A DNA stretch of 64,000 bases from Liopterus haemorrhoidalis (taxonomy: Eukaryota; Arthropoda; Insecta; Coleoptera; Dytiscidae), in the NCBI GenBank assembly GCA_963971575.1, contig OZ020624.1:11556625-11620624 (forward strand). The letters run 5' to 3'. The notes below the pieces were generated by a model that was given only the letters and a program-made list of their open reading frames with translations, did no database searches and was not told the DNA's origin. Positions 41,101 to 50,358 of the stretch are shown one piece after another. The translations under genes and the position numbers were made by a program. Every line of letters starts with the position of its first letter. Positions within the stretch are counted from its first letter, which is position 1.

Positions 41101-41810
41101 GTCCAATCTGCTTTCCGAAGAACCCACTGTGGCCAGCGGGATTCGGTAACAGTATTGAACAGAGGCCTTAAGAGGATTGGAAAGTGATCACTTCCGCACA
41201 GGTCGTGATGCACGTCCCATTTGAACAACGGAGCGATGGCTCCTGAAACGACGCTAAGATCTATGGCACTAAATGTACCCGTTGCTGCACAGAAGTGCGT
41301 GGGTCTGCCGTCGTTCAGAAAGCTCAAATTCAATTCGTTCAACATATTTTCCAGGTGACGTCCCCGTCGATCGCTCCGCACCGATCCCCAACACACATTG
41401 TAGGCGTTAAAATCGCCTAGTAGTATGAAGGGTGGTGGGAGCTGATCGATGATGTTCACGACATCTCGGATGTCAGTTCGAACACCAGGCGGAAGGTAGA
41501 TAGAACAAATCGTCACCTGGAGGGGAAGTGCAACACGAACTGCTACGACCTGCAACTCAGTGTCAATGTCTACAGGATCGTGGTACAATGTGTCTCTAAC
41601 GAGAATTGCCACGCCGTCACATGCTCTTAACCCCGTAAGGAAATCCGTGCGAAACACGGAGTATCCCCGAGGAGAGAATGTGTCGGTTTCGTTGAAGTTT
41701 GTTTCCTGCAGACAAACACACGAAGGCGCAAAATCTGACAATAAAAGTCGCAGTTCTTCGTAGCGCTGATATACACCGTTACAGTTCCACTGGATTAGTG
41801 GACCATTCAT
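38115..41810 (-). CDS. I-clade LINE ORF2: endonuclease, reverse transcriptase, RNase H
   Basis: An intact 1231-residue polyprotein. The endonuclease (about 1-225) begins at WNCNGVYQRYEEL and has CLQETNF, ILLGDFNAYN, TGTFSAIDLSV and GSDHFPI with the usual catalytic Glu, Asp/Asn and SDH. The RT (about 450-760) has SSYRPISLTSCLCKLMERM, CGFRRHRST, VAVFFDIEKAYDT, GVPQGSILSVTLFLIAIN and SIFVDDIGIF, a functional-looking VDD variant of the FADD box. RNase H (about 930-1070) has FTDGSKSG, TAELYAIFKAL, ILTDSLSSL and WIPGHVGIKGNEAADAAA. The C-terminus carries CETCNTDLSVLHILTEC. EN-RT-RNH order is diagnostic for the I group. Function: target-primed reverse transcription. All catalytic motifs appear intact, so this copy could be active. 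Confidence 0.94.
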   Translation of the reverse strand: MNGPLIQWNCNGVYQRYEELRLLLSDFAPSCVCLQETNFNETDTFSPRGYSVFRTDFLTGLRACDGVAILVRDTLYHDPVDIDTELQVVAVRVALPLQVTICSIYLPPGVRTDIRDVVNIIDQLPPPFILLGDFNAYNVCWGSVRSDRRGRHLENMLNELNLSFLNDGRPTHFCAATGTFSAIDLSVVSGAIAPLFKWDVHHDLCGSDHFPILLRPLFNTVTESRWPQWVLRKADWTKFAESFSHEDIPNLSVDEEVNHFTDSITSAAESSIPLSSTQPRRVPVPWWNEECDLALRERRHLFNTFRRCPTETNMIAFQRAKARAKRIVKESKRESWRKYVCTVTVATPVAKVWEKVRKISGLNTATAIAGLSVNGNVVTSAVEIANTLASNFAFNSSSEHYSPEFLTRKAGLESIPLNFFSRNDEVYNLLFSREELDSAMSKCKDSSPGPDAIHYRMIRNLPESSKSRLLNVYNRIWTEGKCPTKWKESHIIPIPKVGKDKHLPSSYRPISLTSCLCKLMERMISKRLIWFLESNDLLANTQCGFRRHRSTADHLVRLETAIRNAFVENKHLVAVFFDIEKAYDTAWIYGILRTLHSWGVRGRLMFFIKDFMSNRRFRVRIGNTLSQMFALDNGVPQGSILSVTLFLIAINGAASCIRLPVQSSIFVDDIGIFVAGQKTSTIERQLQLTINRLDTWATENGFKFSTSKTVCVHFSRKRGVHPNPTLTLNGAQLPFADTARFLGLVFDSRLSWRAHFLSVKKKCQKSLNLLRVLSHKTWGADRTVMLRLYRSLVRSKLDYGCLAYGSAKHQEIRILDTVHHTGVRLATGAFRTSPILSLLCEAGEPSLYNRRKILSLRYMAALSAKPDHPAYDPILQNRHTEIYDRKPRANRPFGLRTFDILGDIDFNMPEMASFVLCAVPPWTLPRPLVNLTLTRFDKDTTLPIEYQHELQRTLVPRFEDTVIFTDGSKSGTRVGCAFVVLNPRQQFQYRLHSITSVYTAELYAIFKALCFVSSEQSRSSVILTDSLSSLNSIQDPDPVHPLVLKIRLLLHNLNAQNVRVELFWIPGHVGIKGNEAADAAAKAASRRPMIDVSFVFPDDAKSHLTHLVLDMWQHEWSRTQNVKLRQIKGDVKPWGSSCRINRREETAITRLRIGHCWWTHGHLLRGEESPVCETCNTDLSVLHILTECVQFEDVRERLGLCYDLSVALGDDRVLMDRLILFLRESNLLFYV

Positions 41811-43345
41811 TTCTGCTTAGGGGAGTTACCCCGCAACCTAATGATCTTTGGTTTACCCTTAGGTTGCGGGTCTACAGCCATTTTCTCGGCTACACCTTCA
41901 TTTGGTAGTCCAGGTGTTTTGATGGACACACTGGACTCCTTTTTTGATTGTTTGGTTCTCACAGGTATCCAGTGAGAACCAACGGATCCCTTATCAGTCT
42001 CCTTTTCAGGAGTGACTGATGAGGGCTTTGTAGAAGCGACCATTCTCTGATCGCTTCTCGTTTGTGGAGAAGACTGTGGGGTCTTCTCCTTAGGTGGTTG
42101 GGAGAACTGAGGTTGAGTGCGTTCTCCTTTAGGGGAGGGGGATTTATTCAGACCCGATCCCCCAGGTTGTGGGGTCTGAATTTTGGTCTCTGGGACCAAT
42201 ACCACCTTTTCTCTACTAGTATTTGTTGCAACTGTCACAGGTGTTGCAGTTGTCGAACGAGGCACTATCTCTGTCTGAGTTTGCACACTTGCAGTTCGCT
42301 TGGCAGCTACTTGCGCGAAAGATCTCGCAAAAGTAACCGGCGCGCTTTCTTTGTATTTCCTCTTGGCGTCGAAATACGGTATCCTGTCCTGCGTTCTAAT
42401 GACCTGTATTGCCTTCTCCTCCAAGTACGTTGGGCAGTGGCGTGAAGTAGAGGCATGCGCCCCTTTGCAGTTCACGCAGTGTGCCGCGTTTGGACAGGGT
42501 TCAACTTCATGTTGATCCTGTCCGCAGTTGGCACAGATGGTCTGCTTACCACAACGACTTGAGGTGTGCCCATAACGCTGACACTTGTAGCATCGCATCG
42601 GGTTTGGGTAGTAGGGGCGAACGTTACAAACGTTATACCCCACCCTAACCGATGTTGGACACCTGGTACCAGCGAAGGACACCACCATGGAGATCGAAGG
42701 CTTGCCGTTCCGGGGGTTGAGCTTCTTGCATTCAATGACACCTTGCGATGCCATTTCCTGCACGAACTCTTCCTCCGTAACGTACGCCAGGTCACGATCC
42801 GTTACGACGCCTTTTGAGCAGTTCAGTGCCTTATGCGGCTGTACTGAAATGCCAAACTCAGCAAACTTAACACATTTCTGTAGTGTTGACGACGCTTCAG
42901 TATCTGCTTCTATTAGCAGTGTACCGTCCGACAACTTACGAACCGACTTTATGCCAGTAGAGCACGTATTTCTCAACGTTCGGGCAACAAAGAAGGGGGA
43001 CATCTCCTTAAAAGACTTACCCTCTTCTTGAACCTTCACGACGAGAAATCGTGGTACTGGTGCACAATACTCAACACTCTTTTTACCTTCTGCCTTTTTG
43101 GCAGCTGGCCTAACACATCCCTCGTCGGATGACTGAGCATCACGACGAGGTCTCTTGTTTGATTTTTTACGGAGTTTACTCTCAACTTTGGCGGAATTTA
43201 AGAAATTTGTATCCCTCCGGGTAGTCGCCATACCCGTATAATAGGTTTCATCACCCTGCCATGCCCACCCACCAGGGAGCCCCACACCGGGGACGTTGGC
43301 CGCAAACCGGCTCATTGCGCCAGACATGTCAGGATGATATAGCAT
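41807..43345 (-). CDS. I-clade LINE ORF1, gag-like protein with three zinc knuckles
   Basis: An intact 512-residue frame. A basic N-terminus (KLRKKSNKRPRRDAQ) is followed by an RRM-like region (FFVARTLRNTCS, VRKLSDGTLLIEA) that ends in SKGVVTDRDLAYVTEEEF. Three knuckles follow at about residues 250-300: CYKCQRYGHTSSRC and CANCGQDQHEVEPC (both C-x2-C-x4-H-x4-C) and CVNCKGAHASTSRHC (C-x2-C-x3-H-x6-C). The C-terminal third is Pro/Ser/Gln-rich and probably disordered. ORF1 proteins of this clade package the RNA. Its stop overlaps the ORF2 start in ATGA (41807-41810), suggesting termination-reinitiation. The first Met at 43345 is used; no alternative changes the domain content. Confidence 0.92.
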   Translation of the reverse strand: MLYHPDMSGAMSRFAANVPGVGLPGGWAWQGDETYYTGMATTRRDTNFLNSAKVESKLRKKSNKRPRRDAQSSDEGCVRPAAKKAEGKKSVEYCAPVPRFLVVKVQEEGKSFKEMSPFFVARTLRNTCSTGIKSVRKLSDGTLLIEADTEASSTLQKCVKFAEFGISVQPHKALNCSKGVVTDRDLAYVTEEEFVQEMASQGVIECKKLNPRNGKPSISMVVSFAGTRCPTSVRVGYNVCNVRPYYPNPMRCYKCQRYGHTSSRCGKQTICANCGQDQHEVEPCPNAAHCVNCKGAHASTSRHCPTYLEEKAIQVIRTQDRIPYFDAKRKYKESAPVTFARSFAQVAAKRTASVQTQTEIVPRSTTATPVTVATNTSREKVVLVPETKIQTPQPGGSGLNKSPSPKGERTQPQFSQPPKEKTPQSSPQTRSDQRMVASTKPSSVTPEKETDKGSVGSHWIPVRTKQSKKESSVSIKTPGLPNEGVAEKMAVDPQPKGKPKIIRLRGNSPKQK

Positions 43346-43781
43346 CGGAGGAAGTAGTCACGGGCTACTCGACCCGCTCGAGAACCAGTAGTCGCCAACT
43401 CTGGAACCGTGCGAGCTGCATCCGCTCCCACAGACCCCCGAATACTTGTCTAGTGGCACGGCATTACCCCGGCATCCACGATCCAGTAGTGGAGCCACTC
43501 TATTCATGAACCGTGACACCAGCCGATTGACTGAGCTGACCAGACTCAGCCTCCCGTTTTACCGAATCCGAGGCCAAAGAAGGCGTGTTGGGATCGTACT
43601 GTCCGCGGGCAGCAGTCTCCCTCAACCGACCAGGACCCTCTTCTCCGGCGTTACGGGTCTCCACGCACGGCAAACACGTGGGTAGGAATTTAAGTGGGAG
43701 ATCAAAGAGACAACAGATAAGCCTATTCCTACAATCGGCTTCTCTGAACTGTCTCCTCCCAAATGATATGATATGTGATTC

Positions 43782-43937
43782 AGGGTACGTGGGATCATCA
43801 GGCCCAAAAGCTCTATATGGTCAGGTGATGCGACCATTATGAACTTCCCTTGCGTGATTGAGGGTACACGGGATCATCAGGCCCGAAAGCTCTACAAATG
43901 GCCAGGTGTTATGGCCATTATGAACTTCCCCTGCGGG
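43782..43937 (-). promoter_or_regulatory. Two tandem 5' monomers of the I-clade element
   Basis: Unit 1 at 43782-43860 and unit 2 at 43861-43937 share AGGGTAC...GGGATCATCAGGCCC, AAAGCTCTA, GGCCAGGTG-like sequence and CCATTATGAACTTCCC, with a period of 79 bp. They form the very 5' end of the element on the minus strand. In other LINEs such 5' monomers carry the internal promoter; here that is inferred. Confidence 0.7.
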
Positions 43938-43959
43938 GTACATAAAAGTTAATAAAAGA

Positions 43960-45466
43960 AAAATGTGATGATGGTACTATTGCAAGACAGAAATTTTTTA
44001 CTGCACAACAAACTGTTACGGCCTTACCTAAAACAGGAAAACCTTCACTTGCATCAGTTGTTATTAATTTTAATGGAATAGTGTCAGATAATATTCGATA
44101 CTTTTGTCGAATCGATCCTATAACCCGTTTCACATGGATCCGTACATTTGGTAGTGATCGGGTTTCTTCTACTTCTGTTGGGTGAAGTTGGGATTTCTAT
44201 TTTGTAAACGCTGGTAAGTTGACATCGGTATGAAACAATCGCACGTAATCTTCAATAAGAAAACCTCTATCTGCTACAATTACAACACCCAGTCATATTT
44301 TATTAAAACAATCTGAATTACAAGTCAAGTACTTGTCAGACGTGCGACCGCACTAAACCTAACTAATAAATGATATACTTCCTTGAGGAGTTATGCCAAT
44401 TAGATACTTAACAGTATAATGATGTTTATAATTAGACCAATACTGTGCTGTAATAGCCATATTTGATGGTTTTTCTATAAATATTTAAATACAATCGATA
44501 ATAACTGTTGTTTTATTATGAAATAAATCTATAAAACATGTTTGCATTTTTTTTTAGTAGTGTATCACAGTATGGCCAAATAATTAAACTTTTAAACCTG
44601 TAGTAAGGAACATCAATAACATTTTTAAAATAAGATGATGCAGTGGTCAGACTAATATTAAATCTATATGCTAAATCTGAGAAATCAAAATTTAATCGTA
44701 ATTTCATTAATGTTGAGAGAATTTGTTGAAACTGATTTATTTTTATGTACTCTTTTGAATAATTAACAACTATATTTAATTTTTTAAAAGTATTAAGACC
44801 AGTGTAATATTTTGTTTTTGCATCATCGTTTCTGAAAGATTCTATTGTTAGTATTTGAGTCTTATTTTTTAGTGCCTGATAATTAACTGTTGCAATATAT
44901 AATGGACTTAACTCCTCGAGGCATAAATCGGTCTGGCATTCTCTATATTCTGTTGCATTGCTGGTTGCACAGTCAGTGGTTGTACGTGGCTCATCTTGTA
45001 CAGCGGAATTATCCACCTAAATATATTAGCTACGTATAGTAAAAAAATAATTAAATAGTCAGGTCCCAGTCAATCCATATGAAACCACGGGGCTACTGGT
45101 TATAAAGAGAACACTAATAATGATTAGTTATTTCGATCCCAAAACAAATCAGCATCTGAAACATTTTAATTAATAATGAATAATATATGAATAATAATCA
45201 AACAAATACACTTATTATTTTTTATATTCCACAAAATATGGTACTTAACTTATACTTACGCATTCTAATAGAGTGAATCTTTTTTTTTTAAATTTTCTGT
45301 CAGCATTTCTTACCGATTCAATGTGTTTCAGTACTTGAAATACTTTTCTCCGCTTCTGTGCACGCTCACCTCTTTCAATTTTTTTTATAATCTCGTCTTC
45401 GCTAACAGTTTTGTATCCCATGTTTGTATCAAAGCTGCCTAATCTGGGCCGCTTTCGCTTATACAT
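43960..45466 (-). pseudogene. DDE_Tnp_4-type transposase, two exons, decayed
   Basis: Exon 1 (45466-about 45262) encodes a basic N-terminus and ends at a GTAAGT donor. Exon 2 starts after a TATATTTAG acceptor at about 45016. It encodes a helical region, then FDFSDLAYRFNISLTTASSYFKNVIDVPYYRFKSLIIWP, the helix-turn-helix-like block of this family, and runs to a stop at 44516. Beyond it, in shifted frames, DRGFLIEDYV (a catalytic Asp region) and LPNVRIHVKRVIGSIRQKYRIL can be read. The last block normally has Glu where this copy has Lys (HVKR instead of HVER), so the catalytic triad is broken. The segment with the first Asp could not be read cleanly (44160-44515). Inactive. Confidence 0.7.
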
Positions 45467-45513
45467 AACGAACAGCTCGGAACAGTTCAGGGCGACCAGA
45501 TAAGTGTTCGATT

Positions 45514-46378
45514 ATGCGAGCGATCCACGCACTGAATCGCTCGTATTTTACCTTTCCCTGTTCCCTGAAGGACTTAGCTAAAAATTGGTACAATTCATAC
45601 TTTAAGGTTATGTATATTGTTTTGAAATTGGCGATACATAACAAAACAGAAAACACTATATCATTTTTCATGAATTTATACAATCCCGAAGATGACCAAA
45701 CATACGAATTAATTTTAAATGAAGAGGATTATATAACGGGACAAAGCGGTAAGTGATTTAGTTTATAATAAATGAATAAAAATAGAATTTAGCAAAATAA
45801 CCTCTAAATTCATGCAGATGTAAACTCTTTAAAACAGTTATTCTCAAAATAACGCTAACAATCAATGATTACCAGCTTTTAATGTTACATATATTTAAAT
45901 ATAGTTATTAATATGATTTGATTTTCAAATATATAAATATTTTTTTACAGAAATACACTTTTGTCAAACTTTGTTACAAGAAAGCTTAAAACCAAAATCA
46001 GAAGAAATTGAACAGGAAGAAGACAATAATAATGAAAAACAAAAGGAAGACAATAGAATAGTTTTACAAAGTGGTGAGGGTGAAGGACCAAATATATGGT
46101 ACTATAATGCGATTATTAACTCCATGGAAACCCACATGGAGGATTTAAATCATTCTATAAAAAAAAAAAAACATGTGTATACAAACATATCTAATGATTT
46201 GTGTAATTTAAGTTTTAATTTTCCTCTAGCTGCGTGCCAAACTAAATGGAAGAGTTTGTTGCGGAGCTACAAAGCCGCAAAGGATAATAAAAATAAAACA
46301 GGACGAGGACCAACCAGGTTCCACTTTTTTGAGCAGATCGACAACATACTTGGTGATAAGCCAAGTATGAAAAGCTAG
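45514..46378 (+). CDS. Myb/SANT-like DNA-binding protein, two exons
   Basis: Exon 1 (45514-about 45750) ends at a GGTAAGT donor after DDQTYELILNEEDYITGQS. Exon 2 begins after TTTTTTTACAG (45951) with EIHFCQTLLQES. An acidic linker leads into a trihelix-type Myb/SANT domain: NAIINSMETHMEDL, then AACQTKWKSLLRSYKAAKDNKNKTGRGPTRFHFFEQIDNILGDKPS. The TAG at 46376-46378 may be premature because the same frame continues for 47 codons to 46522 with Ser/Glu-rich sequence. The upstream part (about 45514-45640) is less convincing as coding. It is probably the DNA-binding partner of the adjacent transposase; a domesticated host gene cannot be excluded. Confidence 0.6.
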
Positions 46379-46522
46379 TATATCTTAGACACATCCAACA
46401 GCAATGAACTTATCGACCAAATAACAGCTTCAAGTCGAGAGGAATTGGAGCCTTCACGAGAAGTAAGCTCATATTATATGCAAACTGACCCAAACATTGA
46501 GTGCACCCTTAGAGAACAGTAA

Positions 46523-46695
46523 CTCTGGTTACACCAATAAATCATGCGTTTCGCTCTGACACAGTAACGGTGTTGCCACATACTGTTCTATAATTAACTA
46601 AAATAAGCTAATAGTGATATTATGGGAACATTATACTAGCCTATTTTACTAAGTGAAGCTTAGTTGTAGAATTAAGCAAATGATTATTGAAACAA
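46523..46695. other. Short spacer
   Basis: No recognisable feature between the Myb/SANT gene and the ORF1 remnant. Confidence 0.4.
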
Positions 46696-47624
46696 TGAGA
46701 ACCTAATAACAACTGTCAAAGAAATTGGAGCTGTTGTCAATTGTCCAGTTGCTGAACAGAATATCGACGCACTGCATCGTGTTGCGTCATATAAGGTTAA
46801 TGGAAACAGACCAAAAAATGTAATAGTAAGGATTTTTTCCGGGCTAAAGAATATGTATATATTCTTGGCCTGTGCTAGAAAATGTAGGGATCAAACGGCG
46901 GATAAACAAACTCAAAAAGAAAACAATAAAATATTTCTAAACGTTCACCTTAGTCCCAGTAACAAATTATTATTGAAGAATATCAAAGCGGCCGCAGCAG
47001 AGAATGGGCGCGTTCATCGCCCTAAACAGTTTACTAAACATCTCAACGTAAAAATTTTACGTTTAATTATATTGACTTGAATACTTAACCTGAATTTTTA
47101 GCGGGAAATTTATACAAGATACAAGTTAAATAGCAATGGAGCTAACAAATTGATTAATTCTGCCACTTGAGGACGTGACAGTCTAAAATGGTTTTTAAAT
47201 TCTGTAAGACTATAGTTCCTTATCACGTCTTCATATCCCAACATTATAAGTTGGCACATTCCTAACAGGCACAACATTTATAAGTGACGCCAAGTTATCC
47301 ACTGCCACTTGGATAACATTAAAATCTATATATTTGTCAAAAAAAAAATTATCTATTAGAAATGGATCCATCTCTAAATATTTTTAAGGTTATATACTCA
47401 AACTGTCAAACACTCGCGTTGAAATCAACCGCTAACCGTTCAGACATTCACCAAATTGTTTAATCAACGTACGTTTACGTTTAGACTCAACGGTTTAGGT
47501 GATGAACGCGCCCAATGCTTTTAAGTACGTTTGGGTTCGGAACTGCAATATATTCTCCAGAAAAAATGATAACTCTCCATTCCTAATTATTCATTCTGAA
47601 CACGATATTGCTAAATTAAAATAA
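46696..47624 (+). pseudogene. LINE ORF1 C-terminal remnant, interrupted by a MITE
   Basis: The reading frame from about 46696 gives a segment with IGAVVNCPVAEQNIDALHRV, then KNVIVRIF, FLACARK and FLNVHLSPSNKLLLKNIKAAAAEN. This is the RRM-like C-terminal half common to ORF1/FP-type proteins. It stops at the MITE and resumes in phase after it (47517) with KYVWVRNCNIF, a basic DNSP segment, and a stop at 47622-47624. The N-terminal half is missing and no ORF2 follows, because the pogo-like element begins six bases downstream. Confidence 0.65.
47006..47513. mobile_element. 508-bp MITE with 3-bp target duplication
   Basis: Left end GGGCGCGTTCATCGCCCTAA and right end TTAGGTGATGAACGCGCCC are inverted repeats with a small indel, continuing as CGTAAA/TTTACG-type subterminal matches. 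AAT is present on both sides (47003-47005 and 47514-47516). Removing the MITE with one AAT restores the phase of the ORF1 frame, which proves the boundaries. GGG-type ends plus a 3-bp duplication suggest PIF/Harbinger, although AAT is not the canonical TWA. Confidence 0.8.
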
Positions 47625-48211
47625 TGCATAGAGGAAAGTGGTCACCATTCGTACGCGGGGCACATTCGTACAGTTAGTATAACGGAAAAACTAAACGGCA
47701 CACAAACACGCCTTTGCTTGTGTGCATAGACATACCGGCCGCCATGTTGCTAGCGGATCAGCTGACAAGACGTTACGTGTTTTCGCGCGCGGTGAGTAAA
47801 TTTTTTACCTAAATTTAGTTCGTAATTGTAAGTAGAATTGTTACGTTTTTGACAAAATGGTGATGATTGATTAATGTTAACATTGCTTATTTTGAGCTTT
47901 AATTGTTATATTTCTCAAACTAAATTAGAATTTGTATAAAGTTGTATTTTAATTTTGTGCAAAGGCATGGGGTGCATTCGGACAGCCAGACAAAGGGCAT
48001 ATTCGTACCGTACGAATGCTCCCCTTTAGATTTTATTAACCACCAGTATATCAAAATTCAATTTTTATGAAATAAAATATAGTATTACCTTTTAAAATTA
48101 TCGTGCAGACAGCACAATAACATATTTTTCCTTTTATGACGTATTCTACTTCTAACAAAATGAAATATTTTTATTAAGTCAAGCTTATAATTAATATTTT
48201 ATTACAGAATC

Positions 48212-48510
48212 ATGGTGCGAAAATATAAAAAAAGGGTACGCGTACTCAAGAAGTGGATGAAGAGTCAAGAAATTTAAAGATGGCTCTAACGTCGATGGAC
48301 CCTCACGAACCTTTCATTCTAAATTCACGAGTCTACAAGTCTTCTCCTTGGAAGAAGAGGCACGCTTAAATGACTATATTACAAATTGCTGCAAAATGCA
48401 TTATGGGCTAACGATAGTACAAATACGGAAACTTGCCTACGATACGCTAAAGCCTTGAATTTAAAATATCTAGCGAAATGGGACGAAAATCAAATAGCTG
48501 GCTTAGAGTG
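48212..48510 (+). pseudogene. pogo-like transposase N-terminus (5' piece)
   Basis: Begins at an ATG after a short run ending TTACAG, so it may follow a splice acceptor. It encodes a basic VRKYKKR start. The frame soon shifts; other frames show SLEEEARLNDYITNCCKMHYGLTIVQIRKLAYD, the CENP-B-type helix-turn-helix, and then LKYLAKWDENQIAGLE just before the BEL insertion point. At least two frameshifts are needed. The last codons join in phase with the 3' piece at 58047. Confidence 0.65.
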
Positions 48511-50337
48511 TGTTACGCCCGTGGAGCGCAAACAATAATATTATTACCTGGGTGGAAAATATTGTGCGCTATTTTCGAAACACCCGGTATAATATTCTTA
48601 TATTATTTTCGAGACCAAACATTTCCTACGAATTCTAGGTTTGGACTGGTCGGTCTCCGCTAATGAGTTCATTTTCTCCCGCAAAAACTTTATTATTGCA
48701 AAAAACTTGTGACAGTGAACATGCAAGTTTTGTGTTTTTTGTGATTTTCTTACGTTCTGTTCGAACATTGTGGGCCATCAACGCCAAATATCGTCAGAAG
48801 ATTTGCGGATCTCTGACCTCCTATAATCCGCACGATTATCTGGCTATCTGCCAGCAAACCAGAAGAATTTCGGACGTGTTCCAGATTCTTCCTGGATCAC
48901 AGCATCCCAAGGGACTTTCTACAACCCATGCGGTCACCTAAGTATCCCTTTTTTATCTTATTTGTAAATAAGATACGCGTAAGTAGAGAATCATATTAAT
49001 TTTCACTTATATACACAACTTCCTTTGTTTCCAAAACCACGTGTTTTGAACAAAGGATAGTTTATTTTTGCTATTTAGGAGCTTACAGCCCCTAAACTTT
49101 AGTGTGTGTGTGTATCTGATACACTCTTGCAGATTGCCCGTTTTTTTACGGCATCTTTTAATGTATTTAATGTTGCAAATGCATTTTAAATTTAAATATA
49201 TTAATTGTTTAAATAATTATTATTTATTAATCATTTGCTACGATTATTTATTAATTATTATTAATTTTATATTTCTAGTCGTTCGAGACTAGTTGTTTAC
49301 CCACAGCGTGTTTCGGTCAACGCCAGTGGCGTACTTCTTTATTATTTTCATTTAGATAATTTATTACTAATTGTTTTACATTTAGTTAACCTGCCGATTA
49401 ATTGTATTTCTATTGTTGCATTTACAATTGGGGGTTAACTTATTTGTTACGCATGCCAGTTTGGCCATAGCTAGTCAACAGTTTGTATATATTTGCATAT
49501 TTCTTGTATTTTAGGGTTTAATTGTTCAAATTTAATTATTAATATTTTCTTTGTCATACACAAACTGTTGGTTCGCTCACATGTACCAGTTTAGTCCATA
49601 TTTTTGTAAATTCTGTATATTTATAACCTTTTATACAATTAAGGATAATTTTTGTGTCTTAATATTCTCACCCCAATCTTATTTGGTTGTGTCGGGGAGA
49701 AACTATCAACGCCAAGAAATTTATGTGTGCTTCGACTACACGTCGTACTTTTAAAGTGTAGAATTTATATCACACGTCTACCGGGTGATCCATTAATTTT
49801 TGTAAATTATTTTATCTATCACGCCTTTTATGGTAATTTTCGAGTGAGACTGGCTAAAATAAATTCAATAATTTTTCCTAATTTAAATTTTATTAGTAAC
49901 CTTAATTCAATAATTTCTCCGGTACTCAAGTGCAGCCCGTAGTTTCCTCGTTTGTTTAGGGACTCAAGAGGAGAGGTTGGTTGTCGTTTATTCCTCCTTA
50001 TTCACACTGTGGGCCTCGCCGTTTCTACCTATATGTTCCGAGGGCTAACACCATTCCAACTTGTGTAAGTCTTCGAGAGTAACCCCATGAAGTGAAGTAC
50101 GTCTTTACCTACCTGTCTACCTTTTTTGTGTTCACGATCTGCACTGGAGTAACTCGCCTGTTTTTAGCCAGCTCTCCCATTAGTCTGAGGTCGTGCGGTG
50201 CGTCTACAGCCACCTTACGCCTCCTGTACAGTTCTTTAATTCCCGTCACGTGCGGGGGGGTCACACGAATCGTTTTCGTTGCCCATGTGGACGTTCGGCA
50301 CCTTTCCCTTTCGAACCGGAACGGTGTGGGCGCCACA
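48511..50337 (+). repeat. 5' LTR of the BEL/Pao element
   Basis: 1827 bp, starting TGTTACGCCC and ending GGGCGCCACA. It aligns with the 3' LTR along its whole length, apart from small indels and a segment of about 130 bp (around 49432-49565) that is missing in the 3' LTR. The open frames inside it are not conserved genes. Confidence 0.93.
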
Positions 50338-50340
50338 TTT

Positions 50341-50358
50341 TGGTCCTTCGAACCGGAT
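50341..50358 (+). other. Candidate primer-binding site of the BEL/Pao element
   Basis: TGGTCCTTCGAACCGGAT begins 3 bp after the 5' LTR. The TGG start is complementary to a tRNA CCA end, and TTCGAA resembles a T-loop. The tRNA cannot be named with certainty. Confidence 0.5.

Larger units (their letters stand above)
37798..43937 (-). mobile_element. Full-length I-clade non-LTR retrotransposon with 14-bp target duplication
   Basis: Minus-strand element of 6140 bp bounded by the perfect direct repeat TACATAAAAGTTAA (37784-37797 and 43938-43951). The 5' end is at 43937 with two tandem 77-79-bp monomers, then a 5' UTR, ORF1 (43345-41807), ORF2 (41810-38115) and a 3' UTR that ends in CAACTAACTAAC at the duplication. 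The 3' UTR includes a (TAAA)n stretch at 37903-37930. Both ORFs are uninterrupted and the element is more GC-rich than its surroundings, which suggests recent arrival. Confidence 0.93.
43952..46500. mobile_element. ISL2EU/Harbinger-like element with two divergent genes
   Basis: Contains a minus-strand DDE_Tnp_4-type transposase gene (45466 down to 43960) and a plus-strand Myb/SANT-like gene (45514-46378) that start only 47 bp apart, so they probably share a promoter region. The I-clade LINE lies immediately at the transposase 3' side. TIRs were not identified. Confidence 0.6.

Noticed and set aside
41560..43685. Plus-strand open frames opposite the I-clade ORF1 and ORF2
   Set aside because: They are shadows of the GC-richer minus-strand genes and show no motifs.
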